A DNA stretch of 64,000 nt from Euleptes europaea. Lineage: Eukaryota; Chordata; Lepidosauria; Squamata; Sphaerodactylidae. Under the pieces are notes generated by a model. The model saw only the letters and a list, made by a program, of their open reading frames with translations. It ran no database searches and was not told the DNA's origin. A program made the translations under genes and the position numbers. This document shows positions 23,369-36,173 of this stretch, piece by piece (within the stretch, counting starts at the first letter, position 1; each line of letters begins with the position of its first letter). The DNA lies in the NCBI RefSeq assembly GCF_029931775.1, contig NW_026612051.1, positions 310,001 to 374,000 of the forward strand. The letters are read 5' to 3'.

Positions 23369-24575
23369 TTCACAGGTCCAATGCCACGGAGAGTTATATG
23401 GGTAATAACCAGCATTAAAAAAAAATCAGTATTGATAAGACGTGCTCCCCATAACTGACTCTTGCTAGAAGCCTCGTTGCCTTGTTTTGAAACAATTGAA
23501 TTTTCTGCAGGGTCTTTGAAGTGCAGTCTCAAGCCAACTGCACTGTAGTAGTCAGTGTAATCAATGCATGGAAACAGGCCAAATCATACCTCTCAAGGAA
23601 GGGTCACAACAACTTCCATGCCATGTGAAGCTGGCTAAAGGCTCTACTATCTAGGAAGAAGACCTGCGCTTCAATCTGTAGCACCACTCCAAGCTGCGAA
23701 CCTACTCTTGAAGGGAAAGCACACCCTTATCCAATACAGGCTCACTCTGAAGATCCATATAGGCTTTGATATCAACCAAGAGCACCTCAGTCTTATCTGG
23801 ATTGAGTTTCATTTTACTGGCCCTTACCCAGCTCATTATGTTTCTCTGTGTCAAACTACTTCACTCTTTATTTCATCTTCTCTGGAAGGTGGAGCCATGG
23901 TGAAGAGTATTTTGTTCTGGGCCATATATTGACTTCACAGATTCTGACTTTTTTTTACCAGTTGTACAGCTGAACTTTCAGGGAGAGAGTAATCTCAGCA
24001 TGATTTCCCCAACTGCCCTTTGGCCTCGGCTTCAGTGTCACTAATTAAAAAGCTGACCACCCTACCCCCTTATGCTGCATTCAACTGCATTCGCTTCCAA
24101 CATAGTTCATGTGAAGTATAAGCTAAAATAAGCACCACATAAAAGCACTATATTCAACCATGTTTGGAAAATATTAACAGTTGGTGTGACTAAGCAAACA
24201 ATTAGTTTGAATCTTGCCTTCATAAAGTTATTATTTATAAGCCATAATTGAAGCACGAAGAGGGGATTGAAAAGCTTCTCACATGTGCAGTTGTGAAGAT
24301 GTCACTCCTCCTACCAAATTGCTACACAGATAAAGACATACATATAAAAAATTGTGTCCTACCTGAAAATTGCCAATGATTAAAAGAGATATAAATTATA
24401 AAATAATGCATTTTCACGGATGAAACTCCAAAACTAAATCAAAGAGACCAACAGAGTGCTCTAAGAGCAGAAATAACAAGACACCTCAAAGCTCTTCAGA
24501 ATAAATGATAGAACAATACAGTTAGAAATCCCTGCCAAGTACAGATATAATAATACAACAAAATCGCTTTCATCA
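23369..24575. other. Intergenic part of the tandem unit, between B-w3 and A-w4
   Basis: No exon. This DNA aligns with 38500-39350 and 53880-55870 (for example the 'atgccatgtgaagctgg' region at about 23620, 38640 and 53935), which shows it belongs to the duplicated A+B unit. Around 24070-24130 it preserves the single-copy, unoccupied version of the site that carries a SINE at 54636. Confidence 0.7.
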
Positions 24576-24581
24576 ACTCAC

Positions 24582-26969
24582 CTGGACTATTTGGTCTCCA
24601 TTGTTAATATTTAAATCTTCAAAAGTTACGATAGGCTCATTTGTGTCACAGGTCTGCTGATTATTAAACTGTTTTTTCCTAGAGTCTGTGGTGAGAGAAA
24701 CTTCTTGGCAATAAGAGTGAAGAAAAGCTCGGACTCCATCAATTCCCACAAACTGGGAAACTGGGACGCCACTAAAATTCATACTGCCAGAAGTACATAA
24801 CTGAGAATTTCTCCATCTGTGAAGTCTGAGTGCCAGTAACACAAGCAGGAAGGTAAAAAACAAGCAGGAGACAAAAGCCACAGCAACCACCAGGTAGAAG
24901 GTGAGGTCCGACTGGGGATCTGCAGGAGCTGAGATGCTGCTAATATCAGAGAGGCTTTCAGGGATGCTGTTGGCCAGCACCACAGTGACTGTGACGGAGG
25001 CAGAGAGAGGGGGCTGCCCATTGTCCTTCACTAAAACCACCAGGCTTTGCTTGAGAGCATCCTTGTCCAGAAAGAAACGAGCTGTCCTGATCTCTCCAGT
25101 GTGGAGTCCTATGGTGAAGAGCCCTGGCTCTGTGGCCTTCAGTAGCTGATAAGAGAGCCAGGAGTTCTGGCCAGAGTCTGCATCCACTGCCACCACCTTA
25201 GTGACCAGATATCCAGGCTCAGAAAAGTGAGGGGCCAGCTCTACTCCAGTGGAGCCATCGGTGGGGCTAGAAGGGTACAAGATCTGGGGGGCGTTATCAT
25301 TCTGATCTAAAATTAAGAGACTCACTGAGACGTTGGAGCTGAGTGGTGGGGAGCCTCCATCTTGGGCCTTAACCCAGAAACTGATCTCCTGCACCTCTTC
25401 ATAATCAAAAGAGGTCAAGGCATAGACAACACCAGTTTCAGAATTAATGGAGAGGCATGATGAGAGAAGGGATCGATCATGACCCTCCATGATGGAATAT
25501 GTTATTCTGGAATTCTCTTCCCAGTCGGGATCATCTGCTCTCAAGGAAAAGATGGAGGCCCCTCTCAGATTATTCTCCAGGAGATAAGATGTGTAGGCAG
25601 ATTCTGCAAAGAGGGGAGGATTGTCATTTGCATCTACAAGGCTTAGAGCTATCAAGGTGGCTGTAGAAAGAGGAGGAATCCCATGGTCAGTAACTGTGAG
25701 GGTGATACTGTAGGATGTTGCTTTCTCTCTATCCAGGACATTGTCTGTCACCAAACTGTAAAAGTTATCCATGGATTTTTTCAGCCGAAAAGGGATGTTT
25801 GGGTCTATTGAGCATGTGACCTCCCCATTAACTCCGGAATCACCATCTTGCACATCAAGAATTGCAACAACGGTTCCAACTGGTGAATTCTCCAAGATGT
25901 CATTGGTGAGATAGGTTACCTCTAATTCAGGTGCATGGTCATTCAAGTCTGTAATGAAAATCACAACTTTTGATTTGTCACTCAGGCCTCCCCCGTCTTT
26001 GGCTTGTACCTCAAATTCATATAAGGAAGAATCCTCATAATCGAGTCTCCCTCCAAGTGTTATTTCACCAGTTGTAGAGTTAAGGAGAAATGTTTGGGAA
26101 AATTTGTTTGTAATTTTGTGGAATAAATATTTTATCTCCCCATTAATTCCTTCATCCAGATCAATTGCTTTTACTGTAGTTATTGTGGATCCTTTAGGAA
26201 TATTTTCTGGGACTGTGGCTTCATAAAGAGGTTGGCTGAAAACTGGAGCATTGTCATTGGCATCTAGAACTATTACGTGGATTTGAGCAGTGCCGGATCT
26301 GACTGGATCACCTCCATCAGAAGCTGTGAGGATCAGATCATGAACTGATTTCTCTTCCCTATCCAGAAGTTTATCCAACACCAATTCAGCACGTCTGATG
26401 CCATTTTCTTCCATTTGGATTTGCAGAGAAAAATGGCTGCTGCCTGTGAGTTCGTAACTCTGTATTGAATTTATACCCAGATCTGGATCTTCAGCTTGAG
26501 GAAGATCAAAACGGGACCCTAATGTATATGCCTCGCTGATTTCAAGCTCCTGTTCCCATGGATGGAACTGAGGATCATTATCATTTATATCTGTAATTTC
26601 CACTTCTATTCCATAAATCTTTAATTTCCTCTCCATAATAACTTGGAGATTTAAGATGCACTTTTCTGCCTGTCCACAGATTGCCTCTCTGTCTATTCTC
26701 TCTGAAGTTTGTAAAATGCCACTGTTGAAGTTCAAAGCAAAATACTGAATGGTACCTGTCCTAGTAACAATCCGGAGTCCGTGTTCAGAAAGATGCTTTC
26801 CATCCATTCCTAGATCCTTTGCGATATTCCCCACAAAGGAGCCTTTCTGCATTTCTTCAGGAATGGAATAGCGAATCTGCCCAGCAACTGCCTTCCACAC
26901 GAACAGGGTGATGAAGTATTGCAGGATGCCTTTGTTCATGCTGCTCCACCACTTCTGTATTTCTCCCAT
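24582..26969 (-). CDS. PCDHGA: Protocadherin gamma-A variable exon (A-w4)
   Basis: A complete gamma-A exon of 796 codons from the ATG at 26969 (MGEIQKWWSS). The signal segment ends ...FVWKAVAG (about residue 30), and mature EC1 begins QIRYSIPEEM. EC1-EC6 occupy about residues 31-680, with DINDN (127-131), DANDN (236-240), DLNDH (341-345), DANDN (446-450) and DQNDN (555-559). The membrane segment is about 691-716. The cytoplasmic part has TDSRKKQFNN and is about 12 residues shorter than in A-w1, A-w5 and A-w6. The exon ends at CAG in phase 0 with donor GTGAGT (24581-24576). It is very close to A-w2 and A-w3 along its whole length, including EC2-EC3, which in clustered protocadherins decide homophilic specificity. 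Confidence 0.96.
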
Positions 26970-27173
26970 CCACTTGCAGCAAGGTAAGGGATTCTTGTTC
27001 TTCTGGTTCTAACTCCAAGGAAAGGAGGTCCCTCTGGGTTATTTTTAAAATAAATGTTGTATTTGTATCAATCCCTGTAACGTCAGTTTAGGTCTGATCT
27101 CTCTGCTATTTTGTTCTTGTGTCTTCGACTGCAGTGGCTTGGTTAGCTGGATCTTCTAGGGGGAAAATTTCCC

Positions 27174-27199
27174 TTATTGGTGAACAGTGACACCCAGAG
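27174..27199 (-). promoter_or_regulatory. Conserved promoter element (CSE) of A-w4
   Basis: Minus strand GGGTGTCACTGTTCACCAAT, 205 bp upstream of the ATG. The core is CACT. An AT-rich box (ATTTATTTTAAAAATAAC, about 27040-27057) lies between element and start. Confidence 0.82.
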
Positions 27200-27599
27200 T
27201 ATCATATGGAAACTGCATATGTGAAATATAGGCTAATTTTCCACAGACTAATCCTTCTTCTTTTACTAAAAGAAAAGCCTCAACAGTACAGGTTCAGGGT
27301 AAAGTTGCCTCATTTTAGGAATTAAAAAAATCTGACTGATCCTTTGTGTAGATTAGAAATGGATCTGCATACAAGTATGTAAAATTGTGGTATTGTCCGA
27401 ATTATGTTTATGTTGCTCTATACACCTTACTATGGGGAATTAATATAAAATAAGCTTACACTTATGAGGGCTTTATTTCTGCTATTTTCTCTTGACGATG
27501 CAATATTTAAAGCTATTAACAAGAGCAATAACTTCATGTTTTACTTTCTTTGCACATGAACCAGATAAGAATGAGGGAACTAGCTTGTTCTCTGTTGCT

Positions 27600-27925
27600 C
27601 CAGAGACTAGGACACGGAGTAATGGATTTAAGTAAATAGAAAAGCGATTCCACCTAAACATTAGGAAGAACTTTCTGAAGGTGAGGGCTGTTCGACGGTG
27701 GAATGTGCTGCCTCGGCGGGTGGTGGAGTCCCTGTATTTGGAGGTCTTTAAGCAGAGGCTAGATGGCCATCTGTCAGGAGTGCTTTGATTGTGGGATCCT
27801 GCATGGCGGGGGAAGGGTTGGGGACACTGGGGATGTTGGGGGGGGAGGTAGTTAATTTCCTGCATTGTGCAGGGTGTTGGTCTAGATGACCCCGGTGGTC
27901 CCTTCCAACTCTATGATTCTATGCA
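27600..27925 (+). mobile_element. CR1 LINE 3' end
   Basis: Typical reptile/bird CR1 3' region: ggaggtctttaagcagaggc, tagatggccatctgtcagga, and the end ccaactctatgattctatgc. The 5' part is missing. Confidence 0.88.
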
Positions 27926-28353
27926 AGAAATATGTATATTACATATGTTATTGTCAAATGAATTATCAGAAACAGAACAGCAGTTGATAACAGGTGGCAC
28001 AAAAACATAGAAAGGGGAATGGAATACAAAAAGCAGTGCATGAAAAAAAAGAGTAAAAAAAATACAAACAAGTATGGGATTAGACCCTGCTGGGGAAGAA
28101 GAGCTGTCTATGAGGAAACTAGTAGATGTTGGCCCATTGGTTTAAATGGGCACTGCCCCACCAAGCTCAGCGGTCCCGTCCCCTCCTGCCTGCTTCTTAA
28201 TTTACCACCAGCCAGAGGGGTGGCACAGGGCAGCTGTATGGTCTGAGTCCCATCCTTGTGTAACTCGGAAGCAAATCTCTCCCTAGAAAGTGTCACATGC
28301 AGAGCTTTTTCTTCTTGGAAAGGCAGGTGGTGGAGAGGGGAAGGTAGGGGAGA

Positions 28354-28565
28354 GGGGCTGTGGCTCAGTGGTAGAGCATCTGCTTGGCATGCAGAAGGTC
28401 CCAGGTTCAATCCCCGGCATCTCCAGTTAAAGGGACTAGGTGAGTAGGTGATGTGAAAGACCTCTGCCTGAGATCCTGGAGAGCCGCTGCTGGTCTGAGT
28501 AGACAATACTGACTTTGATGGACCAAGGGTCTGATTCAGTAGAAGGCAGCTTCATGTGTTCATGT
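28354..28565 (+). mobile_element. tRNA-derived SINE
   Basis: It starts ggggctgtggctcagtggta (box A) with gttcaatcccc (box B) about 35 bp later, then a body ending in gaaggcagcttcatgtgttc with a tandem catgtgtt at the 3' end. Same family as 1148-1354. It is absent from the matching place of the sister unit at about 42240. Confidence 0.82.
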
Positions 28566-28993
28566 GTTCACTCTATGGTCAGAGAGAAATCGTGGTTGTG
28601 GAGTGATAGTGGAGCAGTAAGAGTCCTGGGGGGAGCAAAGGAAATATGGACAGGCCTGGTTGACCGATTCTTCTGACAGCCAATCAGGGACAACAGAGAC
28701 TTCTGCCCCGACCAATGAGGAGGTAGCCTGCTGGGTGGATGGGCATGGTCAGGCCTAGTGGACTTGGTTGCTAGTGCTGCTTTTGCTGTTCTTAATATAG
28801 GAGGAGTCGTTCCTCACTGCTTGGGCAGGAGTCTTTCCTTCTGCTGAGGCCGCTACACTCTGCTGAGGAAGGGAGAGGAAAGACTGGCTTTAAAGACTGC
28901 TGTTGTGTGGAGCTGGGTAGGGGCTTTTCCTGGCTGCTGCTCGCTCAGTTCAGTATTTGTTGAGATTCGATCAGTCAGTGCATTAATGGCATA

Positions 28994-29411
28994 TAGAGTT
29001 GCCAGGTCCCTCTTCGTCACTAATGGGAGATTTTTTGGGTGAAGCCTGAGGAGGGCGGGGTTTGGGGAAGGGTGGGGCTTCAATGCCATAGAGTCCAATT
29101 GCCAAAGCGGCCATTTTCTCCAGGGGAAATGATCTCTATCAACTGGAGATCAGTTGTAATAGCAGATCTCCAGCTAGTACTTGGAGGTTGAGGAAATAAA
29201 TAGTACTAGGCTCTCGCAATGCAAACAAGTATCTATTAATAATACAAAACTGTGCAATAAGTGAAAGTGCACTTTCACTTATTGCACAGTTTTGTATTAT
29301 TAATAGATGCTTGTTTGCATTGCAAGAGCCTAGTACTATTTATTTCCTCAGCTTAGCATTTGGTACTTGTGCCTATTTCTCCAGTTTAGTACCTGGAGGT
29401 TGGCAACCATA
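28994..29411 (+). mobile_element. hAT-like MITE carrying a nested palindromic insert
   Basis: Begins TAGAGTTGCCAGG and ends GGTTGGCAACCATA, flanked by a perfect 8-bp duplication atggcata (28986-28993 and 29412-29419). The sister unit near 42615 has the unoccupied site (acggcata once). Near its right end it is split by an insert at about 29191-29377 that contains a long palindrome and is bounded by 24/25-bp near-direct repeats of the element's own end (29167-29190 and 29378-29402). Confidence 0.88.
29189..29350. repeat. 162-bp near-perfect palindrome with no spacer
   Basis: Two 81-bp arms meet between 29269 and 29270 (AAGTGAAAGTG|CACTTTCACTT). I count two mismatches per arm pair (in the gctctcgcaatg and caagtatct regions). 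It could extrude a cruciform. Confidence 0.92.
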
Positions 29412-29659
29412 ATGGCATATCTGCAGAGGAAGAACTCAGGGTATAAAAGAACAGTGTGAGACATTTTTTATTTGTTTTGCAGATTAGTCATGTAGAGGTC
29501 AACATGTCCAGTTTCCAATACATACAGGTTAATTGTAAGATGCCATCAGCAGGGCTCTGAAGAGGCACTGTAGAAATTTCCCAAATCAATAAATGTATTT
29601 TATGTACACAATTAGGATATATTAGGTACCTGCAGAACCGCCTCTCCTGGTATGATTGC

Positions 29660-29866
29660 TTATTGGGCCTTGATATATTTAAATTAATGTTTTACTTTGG
29701 ATGTTTATTAAGTCAGTGTTATTAAGGTTGACATGTAGTTTTCCATTTTATGCTACTGTGATTTTATTGTATTATGTAATGGGTTGTTAACTGCCCTGAG
29801 CCCAGTTTTGGCCGGGGATTGAGAGCAGTATACAAATAGAAACACTAAATAAATAAATAAAATTCC
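29660..29866 (+). mobile_element. LINE 3' end (L2/CR1-like)
   Basis: The stretch gttaactgccctgagcccag, then gagcagtatacaaatagaaa and an (AAATA)n tail at 29850-29866 match the 3' end of the LINE seen on the other strand at 17050-17200. Confidence 0.6.
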
Positions 29867-30224
29867 CTTTTTATGTTGGCAGTTTGTGCATAATTCCTCA
29901 GCAGTAATGGAAAAGTTCACAATCACCAACATTTAACTCACATTAACTTCAACCATTCAACTCACATTAACTTCATCATACCTATGAAAAAGTCACATGA
30001 CTACTCACTATAACCAGATTGACTCCAATGGTCAAAGTATTTGTTTTGCATTTTAATTTAAAATGTGCAGGGGTGTGGGGACATTCCACATGTAATATCT
30101 TTGAAATATTGACTGCTAAAATTGCTACATGTACATATTTTAAATCCCACAAGTACAGAAAACACATTGAAATAATAAAACATTAATCTGACTAATATTT
30201 TAAATAATACGTAAAATAAATCAA

Positions 30225-30410
30225 GTGGCTTCCTGGAGACCAACCAAGTTTATTCCAACATGAGCTTTTATGAGGCAGAGCATGCATCTGAAGAAGTGAG
30301 GTCTGACTCACGAAAGCTCAAGCTGAAATAAACTTAGCTAATCTTAAAGGCGCCACTTATTTCTGTTTTACTTTGCTACAACAAACTAACATGATACCCT
30401 TCTGAAACTT
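30225..30410 (+). repeat. Dispersed repeat, older than the unit duplication
   Basis: Contains cttagctaatcttaaaggcg and ctacaacaaactaacatgat, a widespread amniote repeat type. The same copy is present in the sister unit at about 43075-43255, so it predates the duplication. Confidence 0.6.
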
Positions 30411-30411
30411 T

Positions 30412-30945
30412 TCATAGAATCTTAGAGTTGGAAGGGGCTATACAGGCCATCTAGTCTAACCCCCTGCTTAATGCAGGATCAGCCTAGAACATCCCTGACA
30501 AGTGCTTGTCCAGCCTCTGCTTAAAGACTGCCAGTGAGGGAGAGCTCACCTCCTCCTTAGGTAGCTGATTCCACTGTCGAACAACTCTTATTGTAAATCC
30601 CCTCCCCCCCAATATCCAGCCGGTACCTTTCCGCCCGCAATTTAAACCCATTATTGCGAGTCCTATCCTCTGCTGCCAATAGGAACAGCTCCCTGCCCTC
30701 CTCTAAGTCCCAGCCCTTCCAATACTTAAAGAGAGCAATCATGTTCCCCCCCCTCAACCCCCTCTTCTCCAGACAAAACATTCCCAACTCCCTCAGCCTT
30801 TCCTCATAGGGTTTGGTCTCCAGGCCCGATCATCCTCGATGCTCTCCTCTGCACTCGCTCAATTCTGTCCACATCGTTTTTACAGTGAGACCACCAGAAC
30901 TGCACACAATACTCCAGGTACCAATGCAGTGTAGAGCAGATTTTA
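30412..30945 (-). mobile_element. CR1 LINE 3' end
   Basis: On the minus strand this is a CR1 3' region; the plus strand starts tcatagaatcttagagttgg and contains gccatctagtctaacccc and ccagcctctgcttaaagact. Absent from the matching part of the sister unit near 43255. Confidence 0.88.
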
Positions 30946-31050
30946 TATCTTAGTGGAAGAAATTCAAATAAATTTTATATATTAATGGAAGAAATTCAAA
31001 TGGAACACACACACAGAATGTCTGTCTTTTCCTAACCTTTAATATACTCA

Positions 31051-31193
31051 TGTTAGATGTGGAATGGTATATATAGCCCGATCTCATCAGATCTCGGAAG
31101 CTAAGCAGTGTCGGTACTTGGGAGATCTCCAAGGGGGACTCTGCAGGGGTCGCCATAAGTCAGCTGCGACTTGACGGCACTTTACACACACAC
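31051..31193 (+). mobile_element. 5S rRNA-derived SINE with target-site duplication
   Basis: The region gcccgatctcatcagatctc followed by ggaagctaagcagtgtcgg is a clear match to the internal control region of 5S rRNA. The tail reads gtcgccataagtcagctgcg and ends in (CA)n. A perfect 10-bp duplication, aatatactca, flanks it (31041-31050 and 31194-31203). The sister unit near 43335 lacks it. The 5S sequence is internally deleted, so this is not a working 5S gene. Confidence 0.88.
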
Positions 31194-31564
31194 AATATAC
31201 TCAAGTATGAAGTTCAGTCATGTCAAATATCTGCCACTCCAATGATACATCAACACTAGTAGGCCTATTTTGACATTCTGAAAAGGGGTGGACAACATAT
31301 GGAGCAGGTAGATTTATTGGGTTGAATCACAGTGCTCATCATGAATTCACTGAAGTATCACATGAAAACCTTTTAAACATGGTATGTCCACTCTACCTTC
31401 GTTCTTGCTTGCCTAAGGCCACCTATGCATCTTAGGTCCCTTTAGCATGAGGCAGATTCCCTGGTTTGTTCTCATTTGCAGTGGCAGAGATCCTTTGCAT
31501 GGGATGATTTCCCATTCTTCCCCCACCCACATGCCATGTACCCCTCAACTGCATCAAGCTCTGT

Positions 31565-32430
31565 GCCTGCTTTTTAAAAAATCAATACTTTTAATATCAG
31601 TACAATCTTTAAAAACCTTTTAATTAGTATACAAATACATTTGCAAAACTATGAAATAGGTACATCATGCTATTATGACTTACCAATAAAATATCGAACA
31701 CATAGATACTAAAACAGCCACTGATTTAATTAAGATATATATGACTCAGAAACACATAGGGTGCAAGGGTATCCTGAACTTTATCATTCCAGTACATGAT
31801 GAGCACGGATTATTTCTCTATAAATCTATCAGAAGTATATTAGCCAGGTCTTTAGACTTTGCATAATATGTCAATTTTATCATAAACAACATTCCATACC
31901 ATTCTTCAATCAACAGTGGATTGCTGCTATTAAATCCCATTGCTGCTATACAAACTTTAGGTGTTATTAACACGTTAAGGAAAATATCCATGCCTAATTC
32001 TGCCACCTTCCCTTTTGCTCACCTAATAAACTATAATAAAAAACCTGTCATAATATAAATCTAATCTATAATATATACCAAAAACTTTTAATTTGTGGGC
32101 AACTCCAAAATAAAATCAGCTGTGTTGGCCTGACACCTCCAACCTACATCTAAGGAATTAGAATAAATCTTTGGTAAGTGATATGATGTAAGATACCACT
32201 GAAATCATATTTTTATAAAGTGATCCTTCACATTCATTGATATTAATCTTGACCAAACATTTCTCCATATCCAGTCCCATTCTGCTTGTGCTGTTTCTTG
32301 TGAAATATCTTTTCCCCATATATTCATGAAAGTATTCAATAGTCTCTCATAAGATAAGCTGGTCTCTATCATTCTCTCAGACTCTGCCTTGCTTCTTAAT
32401 ACTGACTCCATTTCAACAAAGTCATTCATG
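31565..32430 (-). mobile_element. Old L1 LINE fragment (3' end), unit B-w2/A-w4
   Basis: Minus-strand pieces (32441-32205 and 32006-31818) encode broken L1 ORF2 carboxy-end sequence. The same copy, in longer form, is present in the sister unit at 43745-44820 plus 46984-47600, so it predates the duplication. Here its 5' part is missing and the sequence joins directly to DNA matching 48234. Confidence 0.72.
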
Positions 32431-32439
32431 CATGGAAAC

Positions 32440-33749
32440 ATGTGGAATGTACTCTTCAGTACAGAATGTGGATTGTGGCCTATATAATAATATTAATAAT
32501 AATAATAATAATGCACAGGCATTTTTTTAAAAAGAAAAGGCATAACGGTTGTAATTCTCTACTATGTTAGTACATGTTTTTACCAATGTAATATGTTTGT
32601 CCTGGATTACTTAATGGTGCTACTGTTATTGTTAACAAGCCAACTAGAAATGGTGTCCGCTGAGTAAATGATCATGGTTCAAAATAAACACTGTAGGCCT
32701 ACCACTTTGATAACCAGAGATTTGGATCCAATAAGACCATTTTATGTCTGTTACATAAAGGAAGTAACAAGGAATAATCAGCAATAAAACTGTTTTAGCA
32801 TAATATCTCATGTCACTGGGGTTAGGAATTGACTTTGTAAAAGCTGAAATGGATGATGAAATGAACAAACAGTAGCATCTCAACAATGAACAAGATGGTG
32901 CAAATTAAACCACTTTCTTCTTTTGTCACACACAGAGCAGAAGGTACTGAAACAGCCTCATTCCACTGCCATTATGGTGTTTTTTTTCCAAATAGGAATA
33001 CAAACTATTTCTAGTCTTAACTTGACAACTCTCTTTTAAAAAAGTAGGTTTCTGTTACTGAGCTTGCCTTTGTTTTATCTGGCATATTAGCAGCAAATAA
33101 AATTTATTTATTTATTATTATTATTACTGAGCTTGCCCAGGCAATGGAGTTTGAATATCACTCATCATTTTATACTGCAATGGACAGTCATGTCTTTTTG
33201 AACACCTGACAAAAAGTGATACCAGCTATTGAACAAAATTAAGGAAAAAAATGTGTTGCCTAACTGCAACTCAGAAGTGAGTCCCACTGAATTCAATGGC
33301 ACTTCACAGGAATTATGCATAGATTGCCTACTGGGACTTAATTGAGAAAATTGGATATATGCCAATTAACTGTTCTGGAAATATTACGTATCAGTCAAAA
33401 TATCAGCAGTAAGAATATAATATGATAAGGACAACATCAAATATTCCTATAAATCTCAGGTATGAAGCCATCATTCATGGAGTCATTTTAGCAGCATCTG
33501 TACTTACTATTGTTATTCCAAAAAACCAAGCTCAAAGTGTCACTTTATATCATATTCCCACATCACCGAATAATCAAATCTGAGCTTATTCATTTTTGAT
33601 GTTATTTCTTTTCGGTTAGCTCATATAAACTTTTTCAGTCTATTCTGCCTTGTTTATATGTACATATATTTTGTGCATTAGTTTCTTGTACAAACATTTA
33701 CCAAACAGAATATAGCATATAAAATTAAGTTATAAAGAAAAGGTAATAA
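32440..33749. other. Intergenic part of the tandem unit upstream of A-w4, downstream of B-w2
   Basis: Contains an (AAT)n run at about 32487-32512 but no exon. It aligns with 48240-49970 of the sister unit. At about 32818 it keeps the unoccupied version (ctcatgtcactgg) of the site that holds a MITE at 48619. Confidence 0.7.
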
Positions 33750-33755
33750 ACTCAC

Positions 33756-36173
33756 CATGCCCTCATTTGCCTCACTGTCTAAAATGTTTTTTCCATTGAA
33801 CATAGAAGGATTATCGGAGTTTAAACTGCTGAGGATATTTTCCGCTATTTGGACAGAGGGCTGAAGGAAAGTTAACTCGTTTCTCCTAGACTCAGAAGAT
33901 AAGCAGACCTGGTATGAATACGGTAAAGTTCCTTCCTCATAATTGGGAGGGAAAATGGCGCCAGTCTTTGCATCAGGAATAAAGCACTGAAGGAAGGTGG
34001 GGTGCCTTGACCGCTGAAGTTTCAACATAATGGTCAGTGTTACTGTCACAAGGAATAGGAAGGATACCAAGGCCAAGGCCATTACCAAATAAAACTGGAG
34101 ATCAGACTGAGAGTCTGAGTCACTGGGTTGGGTGTTCATTTCCGGAAGAGCCTCCTGGAAGTTCTCAGCGAAGACGAGGTTCAGAGTCACAGTTGCTGAG
34201 AGAGGAGACTGCCCATTATCCTTCACCATAATGACCAGCCGTTGCTTCGCAGCTTCCCTTTCCATTAATGCTCGGGCTGTTTTGATCTCTCCTGTGTGGG
34301 ACCCAATGGTGAAAAGAGAGGGCTCTGTGGCCTGCAGCAGGTGGAAAGAGAGCCAGGCATTGTGTCCAGAGTCAGCATCCACTGCCACCACTTTGGTCAC
34401 CAGATAACCTGATTCAGCTGACCGAGGCACCACCTCAAACAAAGACGAACTTTCACTTCCTTGGGAAGGATAGAGGATCTGCGGAGTGTTATCATTCCTA
34501 TCCAGGATACACACTCTCACTGTGGTGCTGGTATTGAGGGATGGGAAGCCTCCATCTTGGGCCTGCACTTGAATCTGAAACTCTCGGAATTGCTCATAGT
34601 CGAAGGAGCGCTGTGCATAAACGGTGCCAGTCTCAGAATTAATGGACAGGTAGGAGGAGAGAGGCACATCCTCAATGTTGCTCTTGAGGATGGAGTAAGT
34701 GATTTGTGCATTGCGATCCTCATCTGGGTCAGAGGCCTTGACACTGAAAATGGATGCTCCAGATGGGTTGTTCTCTAGCACATAGGAAGTATAGGAAGCC
34801 TTTTCAAAGGCTGGAGGGTTATCATTGATATCTGAGATCTGTAGGGAGATGGTTTTGTATGTGGAGAGAGGAGGGATCCCCTTGTCTGTGGCTGTGATTG
34901 TAATATTATACTCCGGGATCTTTTCTCTATCAAGATAACTATCTGTAAGGAGCTTGAAGTAACTATCTGAAGATGAAACTATCTGGAAAGGTACAAGGCC
35001 TCTGAGATGGCAAGTGACTTCTCCATTGTCCCCAGAATCTGGGTCATGAACTTTGAGCAAAGCAATAACAGTTCCAGGCATGGAGTCTTCAGGAATTGTA
35101 CTGGATACAGAAGTAAGTACAACTTCTGGAGGATTGTCATTCACATCAAGGATCACAATCTCCACTTTGCTATATGCCACTAAAGCACCTCCATCAGTGG
35201 CCTGTACTGTCATCATATAACTTTGTTTTTCCTCATAATCAATCATCTCCTTAAGCGTAATTGCTCCATCATGGGGATTCAGGCTGAATTTCTGCCTGAA
35301 TCTTTCTGGGATTTTGTTGAATGAGTAAATAATTTCAGCATTTGATCCTTCATCAATGTCAGATGCTTTAACTTGCAGCACAGAAGTTCCTTTGGGTGCA
35401 TTCTCTTTCAAGCTTACCTTATAGACTGATTGGGTGAAGATAGGCATATTGTCATTAACATCAAGAACTCTTACCACTATGTTGGTGGTTCCAGTTTTTG
35501 CAGGTTCTCCTCCATCCAGAGCTGTAAGAACTAAGTGGAGTGTGTGTTCCTTTTCCCTGTCCAGTTGTTTCAGCAATATTAAGTCTGCATATTTTTCACC
35601 ATCTTCACTCTCTCTAACATCTAGTTTGAAATAAGGAGTGGAGCTCAACTGGTATGTCTGGAGGGAGTTGACCCCAATGTCATCATCTTCAGCATTTCCC
35701 AGGGAAAACTGAGCTCCTGGTGTGTTTGATTCACTCACTTTAAGTATGATATTTTCTTCTTGGAATTGGGGTGCATTATCATTGATATCATCAATGAAAA
35801 CATGTATATGGAAAATGTTCATAGGATTATGCACCACAGCTTCTAGTTTTAGGACACACGAGGCTGATTTCCCACATATTTCTTCCCGGTCTATCCTCTC
35901 ATTCACATATAGGTTGCCATTTTGTTCATTAAGAGTGAAATATGGCTTTTCTGAAGAAATACTAATCTTGCGTTTTGATAGCTCTTTAGCATCCAATCCC
36001 AAATCTTTGGGAATATTCCCCACAAAAGATCCCTTTTCTGTTTCTTCCAGAAGTGAATAGTGAACCTGCTCAGACCTCACCAGACAGAAAAGAGACAAAA
36101 ATATGCACAAAAAGAGTACTTGCCTCTTGATCTCCCTTGTTCTCTCTGCATGTCTAATTTCCAGCACCCTCAT
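33756..36173 (-). CDS. PCDHGB: Protocadherin gamma-B variable exon (B-w2)
   Basis: A complete gamma-B exon of 806 codons from the ATG at 36173 (MRVLEIRHAE). In the sister exons B-w1 and B-w3 translation could start 15 codons further up at MECL; here the matching ATG GAA TGT TTA is followed directly by TAA, so only the inner start remains. The signal segment is LFLCIFLSLFCLV, with mature EC1 at EQVHYSLLEE (about residue 35) and CX5C loop CGKSASC. DINDN, DVNDN, DVNDN, DINDN and DRNDN close EC1-EC5. EC6, a membrane segment and a cytoplasmic part with PPNYEEGTLPYSYQVC follow. The exon ends in phase 0 at ATG with donor GTGAGT (33755-33750). In EC5-EC6 it differs from B-w1 and B-w3, which are identical to each other over 467 bp. 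Confidence 0.96.

Noticed and set aside
28354-28565. tRNA gene
   Set aside because: Box A and B are present but no complete cloverleaf can be read, and the unit continues into a SINE body repeated at 1148.
31051-31193. 5S rRNA gene
   Set aside because: The 5S match is partial and internally deleted, and it carries a SINE tail and a target duplication.
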